From contig NZ_OMWD01000026.1 in assembly GCF_900314695.1 (NCBI RefSeq), forward strand, positions 1 to 30,420: a DNA stretch of 30,420 bases, read 5' to 3'. Every line of letters begins with the position of its first letter. Positions within the stretch are counted from its first letter, which is position 1. Shown here in pieces: positions 1 through 9,452 of the stretch. The translations under genes were made by a program, and so were the position numbers. The notes under the pieces were generated by a model. The model ran no database searches, was not told the origin of the DNA, and was given only the letters and a program-made list of their open reading frames with translations. Source of the DNA: an uncultured Methanobrevibacter sp. (lineage in GTDB: Archaea > Methanobacteriota > Methanobacteria > Methanobacteriales > Methanobacteriaceae).

Positions 1-768
1 TTCACCATAAACAACATCAGAAGAATAAACTAAAACATCATTAACAGCCTTATCCACAATTATTGTAATACTATCACTGGCAGGAGCATAATTAGCATCA
101 CCAGAATAATTAGCATAGATTACATAAGATCCAGCATTCAAACCAGACAATACAAATGACTCATTAACGTTTAAAACTTTGATTATTGAACCATTAGCAA
201 ATTTATATATTACACTTCCAGTTGCATCACTTGGAATGGACTGAGTAATGTTAATCACATCACCATAAACAATCTCAGTAGTATTAGCAATAATATTGAA
301 ATTAGTTCCGGTTTGAGCAACTTCAAAAGCAGTTTCATTATTTGCAGAGTTGTAATTGTCATCACCTTCAAAGCTTACGAAAGCAGTGTAGTTGCCGACA
401 TTCAAGATTCCAACATCGAAACTTCCAATACCATTTTTAACAGTTACTGATGTTCCATAATTACCAATAACTATGTTGTACTCACCATCAACACTGGCAA
501 ATACATTACCAGTAACATCAGCTGTGTAAACCTTATCAAAAATTTCAACAGTTAAAGTAACATTCGCTTTAGAAACAGTAAATGGAGCAGCAGATATGTT
601 ATTTTCATAATTATCATCCACATACTCAACAGCAATATCATAACTGCCTGCATTTAAAGTAGCTTCAACATTACCCTCACCATTTATAACATTAACAATG
701 AGTCGTTTATCACCAACAACAACAGCATACTCACCATCAACATCGGCAAACACAACAATAATAGAGTT
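1..768 (-). repeat. 768-bp tandem super-repeat of the ALP, copy nearest the window edge
   Basis: Bases 1-~175 and 769-~943 are almost identical (only a handful of mismatches), and the two blocks stay clearly alignable over the full 768 bp. One unit encodes 256 residues, that is three consecutive Ig-like domains of different subtypes. The unit continues leftward out of the window. Confidence 0.85.
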
Positions 769-3700
769 TTCACCATAAACAACATCAGAAGAATAAACTA
801 AAACATCATTAACAGCCTTGCCAACATTTATTGTAATACTATCACTGGCAGGAGCATAATTAGCATCTCCACTGTAATTAGCATAGATTACATAAGATCC
901 AGCATTCAAACCAGACAATACAAATGACTCATTAACGCCCACAACTTTAATTATTGTTCCATTTGCTAATGTATAGGTTACACTTCCAGTTGCATCACTC
1001 GGAAGGCTTTGAGTAATGTTAATCACATCACCATAAACAATTTCAGAAGCATTAACAATAATGTTAACGTTAGTTCCAGTTTGTGTCACTTCGAAAGCAG
1101 TTTCATTATCTGCAGAGTTGTAATTATCAGTACCATTAAAGCTTACAGATGCAGTATAGTTACCTACATTCAATATTCCAACATCAAAGCTACCAACACC
1201 ATCCTTAACAGTGACTGGCGCTTCAAAATTACCAATAACTACTTTGTATTCACCATCAACACTAGCAAATACATTACCACTAACATTAGCAGTATAAACT
1301 TTATCTAAAACCTCAACACTCACAGCAACATTCGCTTTAAATACTGTAAATGAATCGTCTATTGTGTAGATATCATAATTGTCATCAGTAAAATTGATTT
1401 TGGCAGTATAATCACCTGCATCAAGAGTAATAGTGCCTACTCCTTGGCCATTAACAACATTAACAACCAATTCTTTATCACCTATATTTACAGTGTAGTT
1501 ACCATCAACATCAGAACCCACATTAACAATGGATAATTCCCCATAAACAGAATCATCAACTGAAACTGTCAGAACAATTGATGCCTTCAGGACCCTGAAT
1601 GATTTGGAATCACTGCTTGCAGTCACGTTGAATGTTTCAATATTAGTGACATTAACAGTATAATCTCCTGCATCCAAATCAGTAATCAAAACACTGTAAT
1701 CAGTTTCATTTTCATCATAAACAATATTTCCATTCGCATCAGTTATCTTAACATTTACAACAGTCGGGTTTTCAACTTCAAATCCTATTAAAACATTTTC
1801 ACCATAAACAACATCTTTTACATCATTTAATGTAATGTTTGAATCATATTTGAAAACAGTGAAATTACTTACAGAATAATTTCCAAACACATTTTCTGTT
1901 TCCAAATTAGTCACATTGACAGTATAGTACCCTGCAGGCAAACCGGAAACAGTGACATTGAAAATATTTGCGTTTTCTTCATGATAAACAATATTTCCCA
2001 GTGCATCCATAATAACAATATCAATTATTCCAGGGACATAAACATAATATTCAATGAATACATCATCACCAACATAAACAGAAGAGATATTATCAATATC
2101 AACTGTGGAATTGCCTTTAAATATAGTGAAATTCATTGAAACACTGCAACCTGTGATGTTCTCATCACCAGGATTAATAATCTCAATTGAATAACTGCCA
2201 AGAGTTAAATTACCTAACCTATATAGGAAATAACCATAATCATTAGTTAAATTTCCACCGGAAATTTCATTACCATTACTGTCACAAACAACAACGTAAA
2301 CATCTGTAAGATTGTCCCCATCAAATTCCACATCGAAATAATAACCCCATGGAAGAGTATCATTGAAGTATATAATATCAATTATTGAATTTGCCTTAGA
2401 TATGGTGAATGCTTTTGTATAATTGCTTCCAGCAACGTTATCAGTTTTTAAATTGCTTGCAAATAAAACGTATTCACCGGCAGACAAATCAGGCATTGGC
2501 AGGTAATCTTCTTCTATGATTTCATTGAAAACTATTTTACCGGTTTTATCTCTAATTTCAACAACAACAGTTGTACGATTATCAACAATAACGTCAACTT
2601 CCACATCATCACCATAGACATAATCATCCAAACCCTCAACAACAATTGAAGAACCGACTTTTAAAACATTGAACACTTTAAAATCACTGCTGTAAGATGT
2701 ACTGTCAGATTCTTCAACAGAAAGTGTAATGTTATAACGACCACTGTCAAAATACAAATCAGAAATTGAAGTGTTTGTTGATGTGAAATTATATTTAACA
2801 TCACCAGTAGCCAAATCGCGAATAACCACATGGACATCTGAAGCATTAACAACCTCATATGTTATTAAAACATCATCATAGAAATAATCAGACACATCAT
2901 CAACTTTAACTAATGATTTAACTTTCAACACATCAAATACCATTGAATCGGAAGAAGTTTCATGATTATTATCACCCACATTGGTTACGGTAAGATTATA
3001 GGAACCTGCAAGCAAATTAACATAAAGACAATCACCATGAACGCTCATGTTTACAATAACTTCCCCTGTCTTTAAATCAACGATTTTTGCAGTGACATTA
3101 GTCCTATTGGATACAGTAAAGTTTATCCTATAATCATTAAAAGCATAGATAGAATCAACCTTATCTACAATAACAACATCAGATCCAATTTTATAAACTT
3201 CAAATGTTGCAATAACAGAACTGGATTCATATTCCTCGTCGCCCACATTGATGTATGTTAATGTGTATACTCCGGCATCCAATGATTCGACACTAAGCTC
3301 TGTCATATCGCCTGTTTGTCTGAAAATAACCTCCCCGGAAGCATCACTAATTTCAATAACTGCACCTGTAAAGTTAGTACACTCCACTTTAACGTTTAAA
3401 ACTTCACCAGAGGTAATGTTATCCAATGAAACAATATTAACACTGGATGAAAACTTAGAAACATTCAATATGACATGATCAGAACTATAATCAGAAAGTG
3501 AATCAATTACAGAAGCATTAACTTCATGTTCACCACAAGGATAACAATAAACATTCAAAATCCAAACAGTACCCTGTGAACTTTCATTATAGTCAATTGT
3601 TGGATAAATATTAAATTCCAAATCATTGACCTTAATAATATTGCCGTTGTCATCATAAACTGTAGCGTTTAAAGTCAAATTATCATAGATTAACAAATCA

Positions 3701-6700
3701 TAATACTTTTCACCTGGAATAGCAATTCTGGTTTTTGAAGTTATAGTACCCTCATTATCAATGTATTGAGATTTGCTTAAGATATTTTTGGATAAATATA
3801 ACTCAGAATCTATTGATACGAAAATTGGATTGATTAAATTAACCTCATTAAATTTGGAGGAGTGAATCTCAGCAGTGGAATCAATCAAGCCAACACAATA
3901 AGAACCTACATCACTGCCTTTGAAACTAGTATTGTTAACTGTCAAAGTACTATAAAATGCGTTAATAATATTTGTATTATTTATAAATGTGGAATCTGAA
4001 ATGAAAACGTCATAAGCAGATTTCAAATCAACAACATTAGAATTATTGAGGAAATAACAACCCACAATTTCCGCAGTACCATCAACAACAGATATCACAT
4101 CAGCGTTACTGATAAATGAAACATTATCGAAAGCAGCATATCCCCCATCAACAGAAACAGTATTTTTGGAATTAACAATAGACACATCATATACGGCAAC
4201 ATATTCTCCAGCAATATTAAACACACCGGCTTTATTTAAAGCATCAATGACATGCCCGTCACCATCAATCTCAATGTGTGATTTATTAATTAAAATTCCA
4301 CCCTTAAGTTTCTCATCATAATCATAATACCTGTAGTCATGCTGCAAAACAACTTTACCATTAGCATTATTGATTAATTTCTGAAGAGCAGTAAATGAAT
4401 CCTCATCACAACTTACATTAAAGTAAAACTCTTCATTGACATTATAACAGGACATTTCCAGATAACCTGGCCCAATACCGTCGCCGATAAACTCTAATTC
4501 GGCAACACCATCAATCAGTGTGGCCTCAGAAACATTGATGTCTCCACCAACACAGGACAAGTCAAAAGTGACTGGAATTATACCAGTGAAAGTGGAATTA
4601 GTTCCTTTAGTTGCATCATACATATTGGTCAAGTTAAGAGTAATGATTGCCTTATCACCAACAAACAAGTCGAATTTGGACACATCAACTGTTAAAAACA
4701 ACCAGTTATTTAACTCAACCTGGTCACCTTCAACAACAGGAGCAACATCATAATCATCAATTGTATTACCAAACCAGTTTTCATTCGCAGCAAACCAGAA
4801 CGGACAATAAATTACAGAACCTGTTGAATTTAAAACAATTGAACTGGACAACTTATCGCCAGAAGCATTGGAATATATAACACTACCATTTTCCGCATAA
4901 CCATTAACCAAAATGAAATTATACAATTCAATGGAATTAGTAGTAAGATTAAATAAACGGGCCTGATTTGCACCGTCAATCACATGACCATTACCATTGA
5001 CCATCAAACTTTTATTAATCACAATACCATTCTTAAGATCACCATCAAAGTTAGGGTAATATTTATAAGACCTGTTTAAGACTATACTATCATAAACACT
5101 TGCGTTATTGATAATTTCCTGCAATTTTGTAAATGAATCTTCAGGAACAGTAACCACATTAAATGTAACTGTTTTATTAAATGAATAATATTTGAAATCA
5201 ACACTTCCCACACCCTCATTAACAGGCATGTAAGACGCATTGCCTTTACCGTCAACCAATTCCAACTTATCCAAAGCTACAGCATTATTGACAGATGAAA
5301 CATCGAAACAAACAGCAGGCAGATTAGTTTCCACATCATAAACCTTCCTAGAGGTACGGTCATAAGCATTATTCAGACTAACATTAATGACTGCGGATTC
5401 ATCTATTTTTAAAAGAGTACTGTTGGCATTTACATCCAAAAACAACCATCTGTTCAAGTTAACACTTGATTCGACATTAGGTTTAACATTGTAATTTTCA
5501 TTGGTGCTTCCAAACCAGTTATAATCCGCATAAACACTGTCCTTGTGACCTGATGCAATGTCATAAAGACAGTTATTATCTAGGAAAATTGAATAATGAA
5601 CATCAACAGCATGAACCTTCGGATTGCCCACAACATTAATAACACCATCAATTCCCCTATTTGATATAAACAATGATTTATAAATTCTATTTAACTTATC
5701 AGAACGAGCATGGATAAAAATGGCAGCACCATTTTTAGCAGAATTATTTGCAAATACTCCACTAATTGATACATCAGACCACTCAGAATAAATTGCACCA
5801 CCAAGTATAGCAGTATTATTCACAAATATTGAGTCAATGACAACATTATTGGATTGGTCAATAAAAATTGCTCCTCCATAACCTAAAAGATTATTGTTCT
5901 TAATGAATGTTGAATGGATAACAACATTATTAGAGCTACCTATCTTAATCGCAGCTCCACTAATACTCCTGGAGCTAAGAGTGTTATTAATAAATGTTGA
6001 ATTAATCAAAACATTGTCTGCATAAATTTCAATTGCCGCATTATGACTAGAGTAACTGTTAATAAAAGTAGCATTTAAAATTTGAACATTGCCTGCTGTG
6101 ATTCTAGCAATAGCAACCATACCATTAGCATCTATTGTAAAACCGTTACCATTCAATATCAATGGTTTATCAATGCATATATGTTTGAGTTTGAAGTCGC
6201 AAACAGACATATACTCATAGTTGCATGTCAAGTTTAAAACAGAACCTGCACTGTTAATCTGATACTGCAAATCTGTAAAAGAACCCGGCAAGTAATTAAT
6301 AACAGAAAATAAAAAATTATTAGACATATAACTCAAGGTCACAACATCCTGTGAATCAAAGTCATAATTCATCACACCCACACCGGAGATAACATCCACA
6401 TATCCAACGACACCACCTAAAGAGGAAACATTGAAACCAATATTCAGAGCAGTGTTGTTTTCAAGTTCTTGGGAATTTGCATTGTAAACTTTAAGATAAA
6501 CAAACTTTGTACCAAATGTGTTTACACCGTTTACAAGGTCTAAAACCATCCAATTATCTAAGTCAACATTAAAGTCAGGTTTTACACTATAATTATATAT
6601 GGTATTTCCGAACCAGTTGTAATCATAACTTGCACGTGCAGGATCACCCATCTTAAAATTATGCATATCAGTGAAACTATTATTCAAGAAAATATTATGA

Positions 6701-9297
6701 ACAAAGTTAAAGGATTCACAACGGTAACCCTCCATAAGACAATTAGCATCATTTCCAATAAATTCACAGCGAATTATTGATACATCAGGCCCCCCATAAG
6801 AATCAAAGATGAACATGGAAGAATCAGAACTGCAATTATAAAATTTAGAATTTATAATTGAAATTACACCTGCGGTAATTCTAAGCAGCTCTAAACCATT
6901 TCCACAATTGTTGAATGTACAATTCTCAATGAAAAGATTTCCATTGGCTTTATAAATATTTTTGATATTGACAAAATTGATGTTTTTCAAGGTCAAATCC
7001 TTAGCAAAGCCCCCCTCTAATAATGAAGCAGTATTTTTTCCATCAATAGTATGACCATTACCGTCAATGACAAACTCCTTATTGAAAAAAATTCCATTGA
7101 TTAATTTTTTATCGCAAATATCCATATACTCGTAATCTGAGGTTAAATTCAGAACAGAACCTGCATTGTCAATATCCCACTTTAGATTGGATAGGGAACG
7201 ATTATAAATAGTTAAAGTCTTACCATAATTTAAATCGATTTTATGAGACCATCCCTTTGTTGAAATAGTAACAGCAGTATTTCCCTCAACTAATGGAACA
7301 ATAAAATCACTAACCCTATGAAAAGTCATTGTATTTTGATTTGAAACAGTATTGGTGAATTTCAAATCAAACACCAATGGATAATAAGGAGAAAGACCAC
7401 CATCACGCACATTTTGTAGCCACATTTCAACAACTGCAGCAAGTGCTGATTTCGTATAATCATACTTAACAGTATAGTAAAGATAATTCCAATCATTTTC
7501 AAGGTTCACTTTCTTATTAACATCGGGTTTGGTATCTTTATTGCTGGCTAAATTACCCCACCAATTTTTTGAAGCAGAAAAACTGCATGAAGAGTAAATT
7601 GCGTTCTTAGGACTGTTTCCTAAAATAATGGAACCTTTGAGACTACAATAACTGGAATCACAATAAATATCATAACCTTTTTTAGCAGAGTTGCCCGTAA
7701 AAGCGGATGAATCAATTTTTGTATATCTTGCATTGATATAAACAGCACCACCTTCATCCTTAGCATTATTGTTTGTAAACAAGGAATTCTTTATTGAATT
7801 ATATCTTGCTTCAACATAAATGGCTCCACCGTCATCATCAGCGGAATTGGAATCAAAAACACAACCATCAACAACATTATTTTTAGAATCAAGATATATT
7901 GCTCCACCTTTGTCATTGGCATGATTTTTAGTAAAGATGCAACCAATAAACTTAAGATTAGGACATGTGGATTCCGAATATGCTGCACCACCCTGTTCTG
8001 ATACCTTATTGCCAGTAAAATTACAATATGAAATAGTTCCTCCATTAATATTTTTAGAGAAAAATATTGCACCACCATATTTACAGTAATGTTCATTGCC
8101 AACATATCCATTATTATTGAATGAACACCTAGTTATTTGAATAGAAGTTTTAGGAGTTTCCTGGTTATTCATCACAAATATTGCACCACCCTGGTTATAA
8201 CGACCAGTCCCCAGGTAATTAGAATCAAAAATACAATCCTCAATTCTAGTATTCTCACCGTTAACTGATATTGCACCCCCAATACGGTCAGCATGATTGC
8301 CAATGAATGTGCATCCTTTAACTAAAACACCATCAGCCGCCTTAAAAACATAAATGGCACCCCCATGCTTAAAACTCTCCACATTAATGCCTCTTCCAGC
8401 ACGATTATTAACAAAAACTGAATCTATTATTTTGGCCTGACTCCTCGCTACATATACTGCACCGCCATCTCCTGCAGTACAATTTTCAAAACGACAAGAT
8501 TTAACAGTAATCGGAGCACTAGAATAAATGGCACCACCCGAACTAGATGCACCAGAAAATATTTGAGAAAAAGTCTCCATTTTAACAACTTTAGTTCTAG
8601 GAAAAGCAACACAATTTGTAAAAGTACAATTAATAATATATGATTCATACTTCCCACTTACAACAATTGCACCTCCATTATTCCCATTCTCCGGTTTTGT
8701 AAAATTACAATTGGAAATTATAAAAGGACCCGCTGCCTTAGTATTTTTAATAATTCCATTTATTCCATTTATAAAATTAATATTTTTTATTTGCAAGTAG
8801 GCTGATGAGGGAGGATGATTTATTTTAAAAGCATATGCATAAACGAAAATAGTATGTCCCCTACCATCAAGTGTAATCGCTTTCGTAAATTCAATAGTAT
8901 GAGAAGAACCTAGACGTATATTGTAATCCTTATCCAAGGTTACTGTTGAGCCCGGTTTAGCATCTTTAATTAACTTCGCCAATTCATCAGAAGTTCCCAT
9001 TTTTGAATCAGATAACTGATCATCATTACTTACATTTAAAACTTCTTCCCCACCGGAAAATCTGAGTTTCGAATCATCTTCTTGAGAAGAAGTATAATTA
9101 TCCTTTATTGAAGAATCATCATTGACAGCACATAAAGCATCCACCTGAAAATCAGATCCCTCCAAACTTAATCCATCATTTTCCAAATTCGTTGCATTGT
9201 CCATTTCATTTGCGCTAACAAACGATACTGAACACATCAATACCAAAATGGCAATGACAAACATAATCTTATAATTCTTGATAAATTCTACCCCCAT
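1..9297 (-). CDS. Giant secreted adhesin-like protein (partial; C-terminus off the left edge)
   Basis: The frame starts at ATG 9297 and runs 3,099 codons to base 1 with no stop, so the C-terminus is outside the window. An in-frame stop at 9349-9351 with no other ATG between fixes the start. Residues 1-29 form a signal peptide: a lysine-containing n-region, a hydrophobic core, and SFVSA before the likely cleavage site. Residues ~90-1850 look like right-handed beta-helix (pectate-lyase/polymorphic-outer-membrane-protein style), with recurring GGAIY, 'INCTFTN' and 'DGNGHTID' phrases and many Asn residues. Four NWWG/NWFG boxes lie at about residues 578, 894, 1260 and 1507. From ~1850 on there are at least 14 Ig-like repeats of 85-95 residues with YGD/YGE, 'LDAGDYT' and NYxxS signatures (Big_3_5-like). 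Such proteins are abundant in Methanobrevibacter and are thought to act at the cell surface; the ligand here is unknown. No cell-wall anchor is visible because the end is missing. Confidence 0.9.
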   Translation of the reverse strand, partial: MGVEFIKNYKIMFVIAILVLMCSVSFVSANEMDNATNLENDGLSLEGSDFQVDALCAVNDDSSIKDNYTSSQEDDSKLRFSGGEEVLNVSNDDQLSDSKMGTSDELAKLIKDAKPGSTVTLDKDYNIRLGSSHTIEFTKAITLDGRGHTIFVYAYAFKINHPPSSAYLQIKNINFINGINGIIKNTKAAGPFIISNCNFTKPENGNNGGAIVVSGKYESYIINCTFTNCVAFPRTKVVKMETFSQIFSGASSSGGAIYSSAPITVKSCRFENCTAGDGGAVYVARSQAKIIDSVFVNNRAGRGINVESFKHGGAIYVFKAADGVLVKGCTFIGNHADRIGGAISVNGENTRIEDCIFDSNYLGTGRYNQGGAIFVMNNQETPKTSIQITRCSFNNNGYVGNEHYCKYGGAIFFSKNINGGTISYCNFTGNKVSEQGGAAYSESTCPNLKFIGCIFTKNHANDKGGAIYLDSKNNVVDGCVFDSNSADDDGGAIYVEARYNSIKNSLFTNNNAKDEGGAVYINARYTKIDSSAFTGNSAKKGYDIYCDSSYCSLKGSIILGNSPKNAIYSSCSFSASKNWWGNLASNKDTKPDVNKKVNLENDWNYLYYTVKYDYTKSALAAVVEMWLQNVRDGGLSPYYPLVFDLKFTNTVSNQNTMTFHRVSDFIVPLVEGNTAVTISTKGWSHKIDLNYGKTLTIYNRSLSNLKWDIDNAGSVLNLTSDYEYMDICDKKLINGIFFNKEFVIDGNGHTIDGKNTASLLEGGFAKDLTLKNINFVNIKNIYKANGNLFIENCTFNNCGNGLELLRITAGVISIINSKFYNCSSDSSMFIFDSYGGPDVSIIRCEFIGNDANCLMEGYRCESFNFVHNIFLNNSFTDMHNFKMGDPARASYDYNWFGNTIYNYSVKPDFNVDLDNWMVLDLVNGVNTFGTKFVYLKVYNANSQELENNTALNIGFNVSSLGGVVGYVDVISGVGVMNYDFDSQDVVTLSYMSNNFLFSVINYLPGSFTDLQYQINSAGSVLNLTCNYEYMSVCDFKLKHICIDKPLILNGNGFTIDANGMVAIARITAGNVQILNATFINSYSSHNAAIEIYADNVLINSTFINNTLSSRSISGAAIKIGSSNNVVIHSTFIKNNNLLGYGGAIFIDQSNNVVIDSIFVNNTAILGGAIYSEWSDVSISGVFANNSAKNGAAIFIHARSDKLNRIYKSLFISNRGIDGVINVVGNPKVHAVDVHYSIFLDNNCLYDIASGHKDSVYADYNWFGSTNENYNVKPNVESSVNLNRWLFLDVNANSTLLKIDESAVINVSLNNAYDRTSRKVYDVETNLPAVCFDVSSVNNAVALDKLELVDGKGNASYMPVNEGVGSVDFKYYSFNKTVTFNVVTVPEDSFTKLQEIINNASVYDSIVLNRSYKYYPNFDGDLKNGIVINKSLMVNGNGHVIDGANQARLFNLTTNSIELYNFILVNGYAENGSVIYSNASGDKLSSSIVLNSTGSVIYCPFWFAANENWFGNTIDDYDVAPVVEGDQVELNNWLFLTVDVSKFDLFVGDKAIITLNLTNMYDATKGTNSTFTGIIPVTFDLSCVGGDINVSEATLIDGVAELEFIGDGIGPGYLEMSCYNVNEEFYFNVSCDEDSFTALQKLINNANGKVVLQHDYRYYDYDEKLKGGILINKSHIEIDGDGHVIDALNKAGVFNIAGEYVAVYDVSIVNSKNTVSVDGGYAAFDNVSFISNADVISVVDGTAEIVGCYFLNNSNVVDLKSAYDVFISDSTFINNTNIINAFYSTLTVNNTSFKGSDVGSYCVGLIDSTAEIHSSKFNEVNLINPIFVSIDSELYLSKNILSKSQYIDNEGTITSKTRIAIPGEKYYDLLIYDNLTLNATVYDDNGNIIKVNDLEFNIYPTIDYNESSQGTVWILNVYCYPCGEHEVNASVIDSLSDYSSDHVILNVSKFSSSVNIVSLDNITSGEVLNVKVECTNFTGAVIEISDASGEVIFRQTGDMTELSVESLDAGVYTLTYINVGDEEYESSSVIATFEVYKIGSDVVIVDKVDSIYAFNDYRINFTVSNRTNVTAKIVDLKTGEVIVNMSVHGDCLYVNLLAGSYNLTVTNVGDNNHETSSDSMVFDVLKVKSLVKVDDVSDYFYDDVLITYEVVNASDVHVVIRDLATGDVKYNFTSTNTSISDLYFDSGRYNITLSVEESDSTSYSSDFKVFNVLKVGSSIVVEGLDDYVYGDDVEVDVIVDNRTTVVVEIRDKTGKIVFNEIIEEDYLPMPDLSAGEYVLFASNLKTDNVAGSNYTKAFTISKANSIIDIIYFNDTLPWGYYFDVEFDGDNLTDVYVVVCDSNGNEISGGNLTNDYGYFLYRLGNLTLGSYSIEIINPGDENITGCSVSMNFTIFKGNSTVDIDNISSVYVGDDVFIEYYVYVPGIIDIVIMDALGNIVYHEENANIFNVTVSGLPAGYYTVNVTNLETENVFGNYSVSNFTVFKYDSNITLNDVKDVVYGENVLIGFEVENPTVVNVKITDANGNIVYDENETDYSVLITDLDAGDYTVNVTNIETFNVTASSDSKSFRVLKASIVLTVSVDDSVYGELSIVNVGSDVDGNYTVNIGDKELVVNVVNGQGVGTITLDAGDYTAKINFTDDNYDIYTIDDSFTVFKANVAVSVEVLDKVYTANVSGNVFASVDGEYKVVIGNFEAPVTVKDGVGSFDVGILNVGNYTASVSFNGTDNYNSADNETAFEVTQTGTNVNIIVNASEIVYGDVINITQSLPSDATGSVTYTLANGTIIKVVGVNESFVLSGLNAGSYVIYANYSGDANYAPASDSITINVGKAVNDVLVYSSDVVYGENSIIVVFADVDGEYAVVVGDKRLIVNVINGEGNVEATLNAGSYDIAVEYVDDNYENNISAAPFTVSKANVTLTVEIFDKVYTADVTGNVFASVDGEYNIVIGNYGTSVTVKNGIGSFDVGILNVGNYTAFVSFEGDDNYNSANNETAFEVAQTGTNFNIIANTTEIVYGDVINITQSIPSDATGSVIYKFANGSIIKVLNVNESFVLSGLNAGSYVIYANYSGDANYAPASDSITIIVDKAVNDVLVYSSDVVYGE
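769..1536 (-). repeat. 768-bp tandem super-repeat of the ALP, second copy
   Basis: This is the direct repeat of 1-768 in the same reading frame (offset exactly 256 codons). The next unit begins at 1537 but is much more diverged: it still has the YGE...NYTVNIGDKEL pattern, but is not nearly identical in DNA. The order of domain subtypes is the same in both copies. Confidence 0.85.
4768..7566 (-). repeat. Four NWWG/NWFG-bounded cassettes in the beta-helix half of the ALP
   Basis: The box NWWG or NWFG occurs at 7555-7566, 6607-6618, 5509-5520 and 4768-4779. After each there is a proline-containing linker, a short strand of the type NNWLFLTV or DNWMVLDL, an Ig-like stretch of roughly 100 residues, then a new beta-helix entry with 'DSFTxLQ', NxAGSVL-like and xYxYxD phrases and 'NGHxID'. 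Spacing is 948, 1098 and 741 bp, so the cassettes are homologous but not equal in length. Confidence 0.75.
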
Positions 9298-9333
9298 TAA
9301 ATATAATATGAGATGTATTTTTATGAAAGAAAG

Positions 9334-9345
9334 TATATATAAATT
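9334..9345 (-). promoter_or_regulatory. TATA box of the ALP gene
   Basis: Reading the minus strand there is AATTTATATATA, centred about 41 bases before ATG 9297. The archaeal TATA-to-start spacing (about 25-27 bases) puts the transcription start near 9311-9313, giving a very short leader. No Shine-Dalgarno-like purine run is visible in that leader. Confidence 0.6.
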
Positions 9346-9422
9346 AGGTTAAAAAAACAATATTTTCAAAAAAAAATAATAAAAATGAAGAAAAATACAT
9401 CAGAGTAGTATTTCGTTTGATT

Positions 9423-9452
9423 AAAAAAAAAAGAAGGATAAAATAATTATCC
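9423..9452 (-). terminator. Hairpin plus T-run terminator after alaS
   Basis: GGATAA (9436-9441) pairs with TTATCC (9447-9452) across a 5-base loop. It is followed on the minus strand by a short spacer and ten T residues (9432-9423). The stem overlaps the last codons and stop of alaS, so this resembles a bacterial-type intrinsic terminator directly on the gene end. It also separates alaS from the ALP promoter. Confidence 0.7.

Larger units (their letters stand above)
1..3755 (-). repeat. Array of at least 14 Ig-like domains in the ALP
   Basis: Each repeat spans roughly 255-290 bp and ends in a hydrophobic strand of the form FxVxK (for example FTVFKAN, FEVTQTG, FDVLKVK), followed at once by the next domain. 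Approximate junctions read from the translation are 3460, 3190, 2920, 2660, 2390, 2115, 1855, 1585, 1335, 1080, 820, 565, 300 and 45. Repeats towards the N-terminal side are single and diverged. Those from about 1585 to the edge fall into a three-subtype cycle. Confidence 0.8.

Noticed and set aside
1..3755. Repetitive DNA that might suggest a CRISPR array or satellite
   Set aside because: The repeats are long (about 255-290 bp), in frame and protein coding, with no short identical repeats and unique spacers.
7791..8657. Short same-strand open frames inside the ALP gene in another reading frame
   Set aside because: They are by-products of the repetitive beta-helix coding frame; the main frame is continuous through them and encodes the secreted protein.
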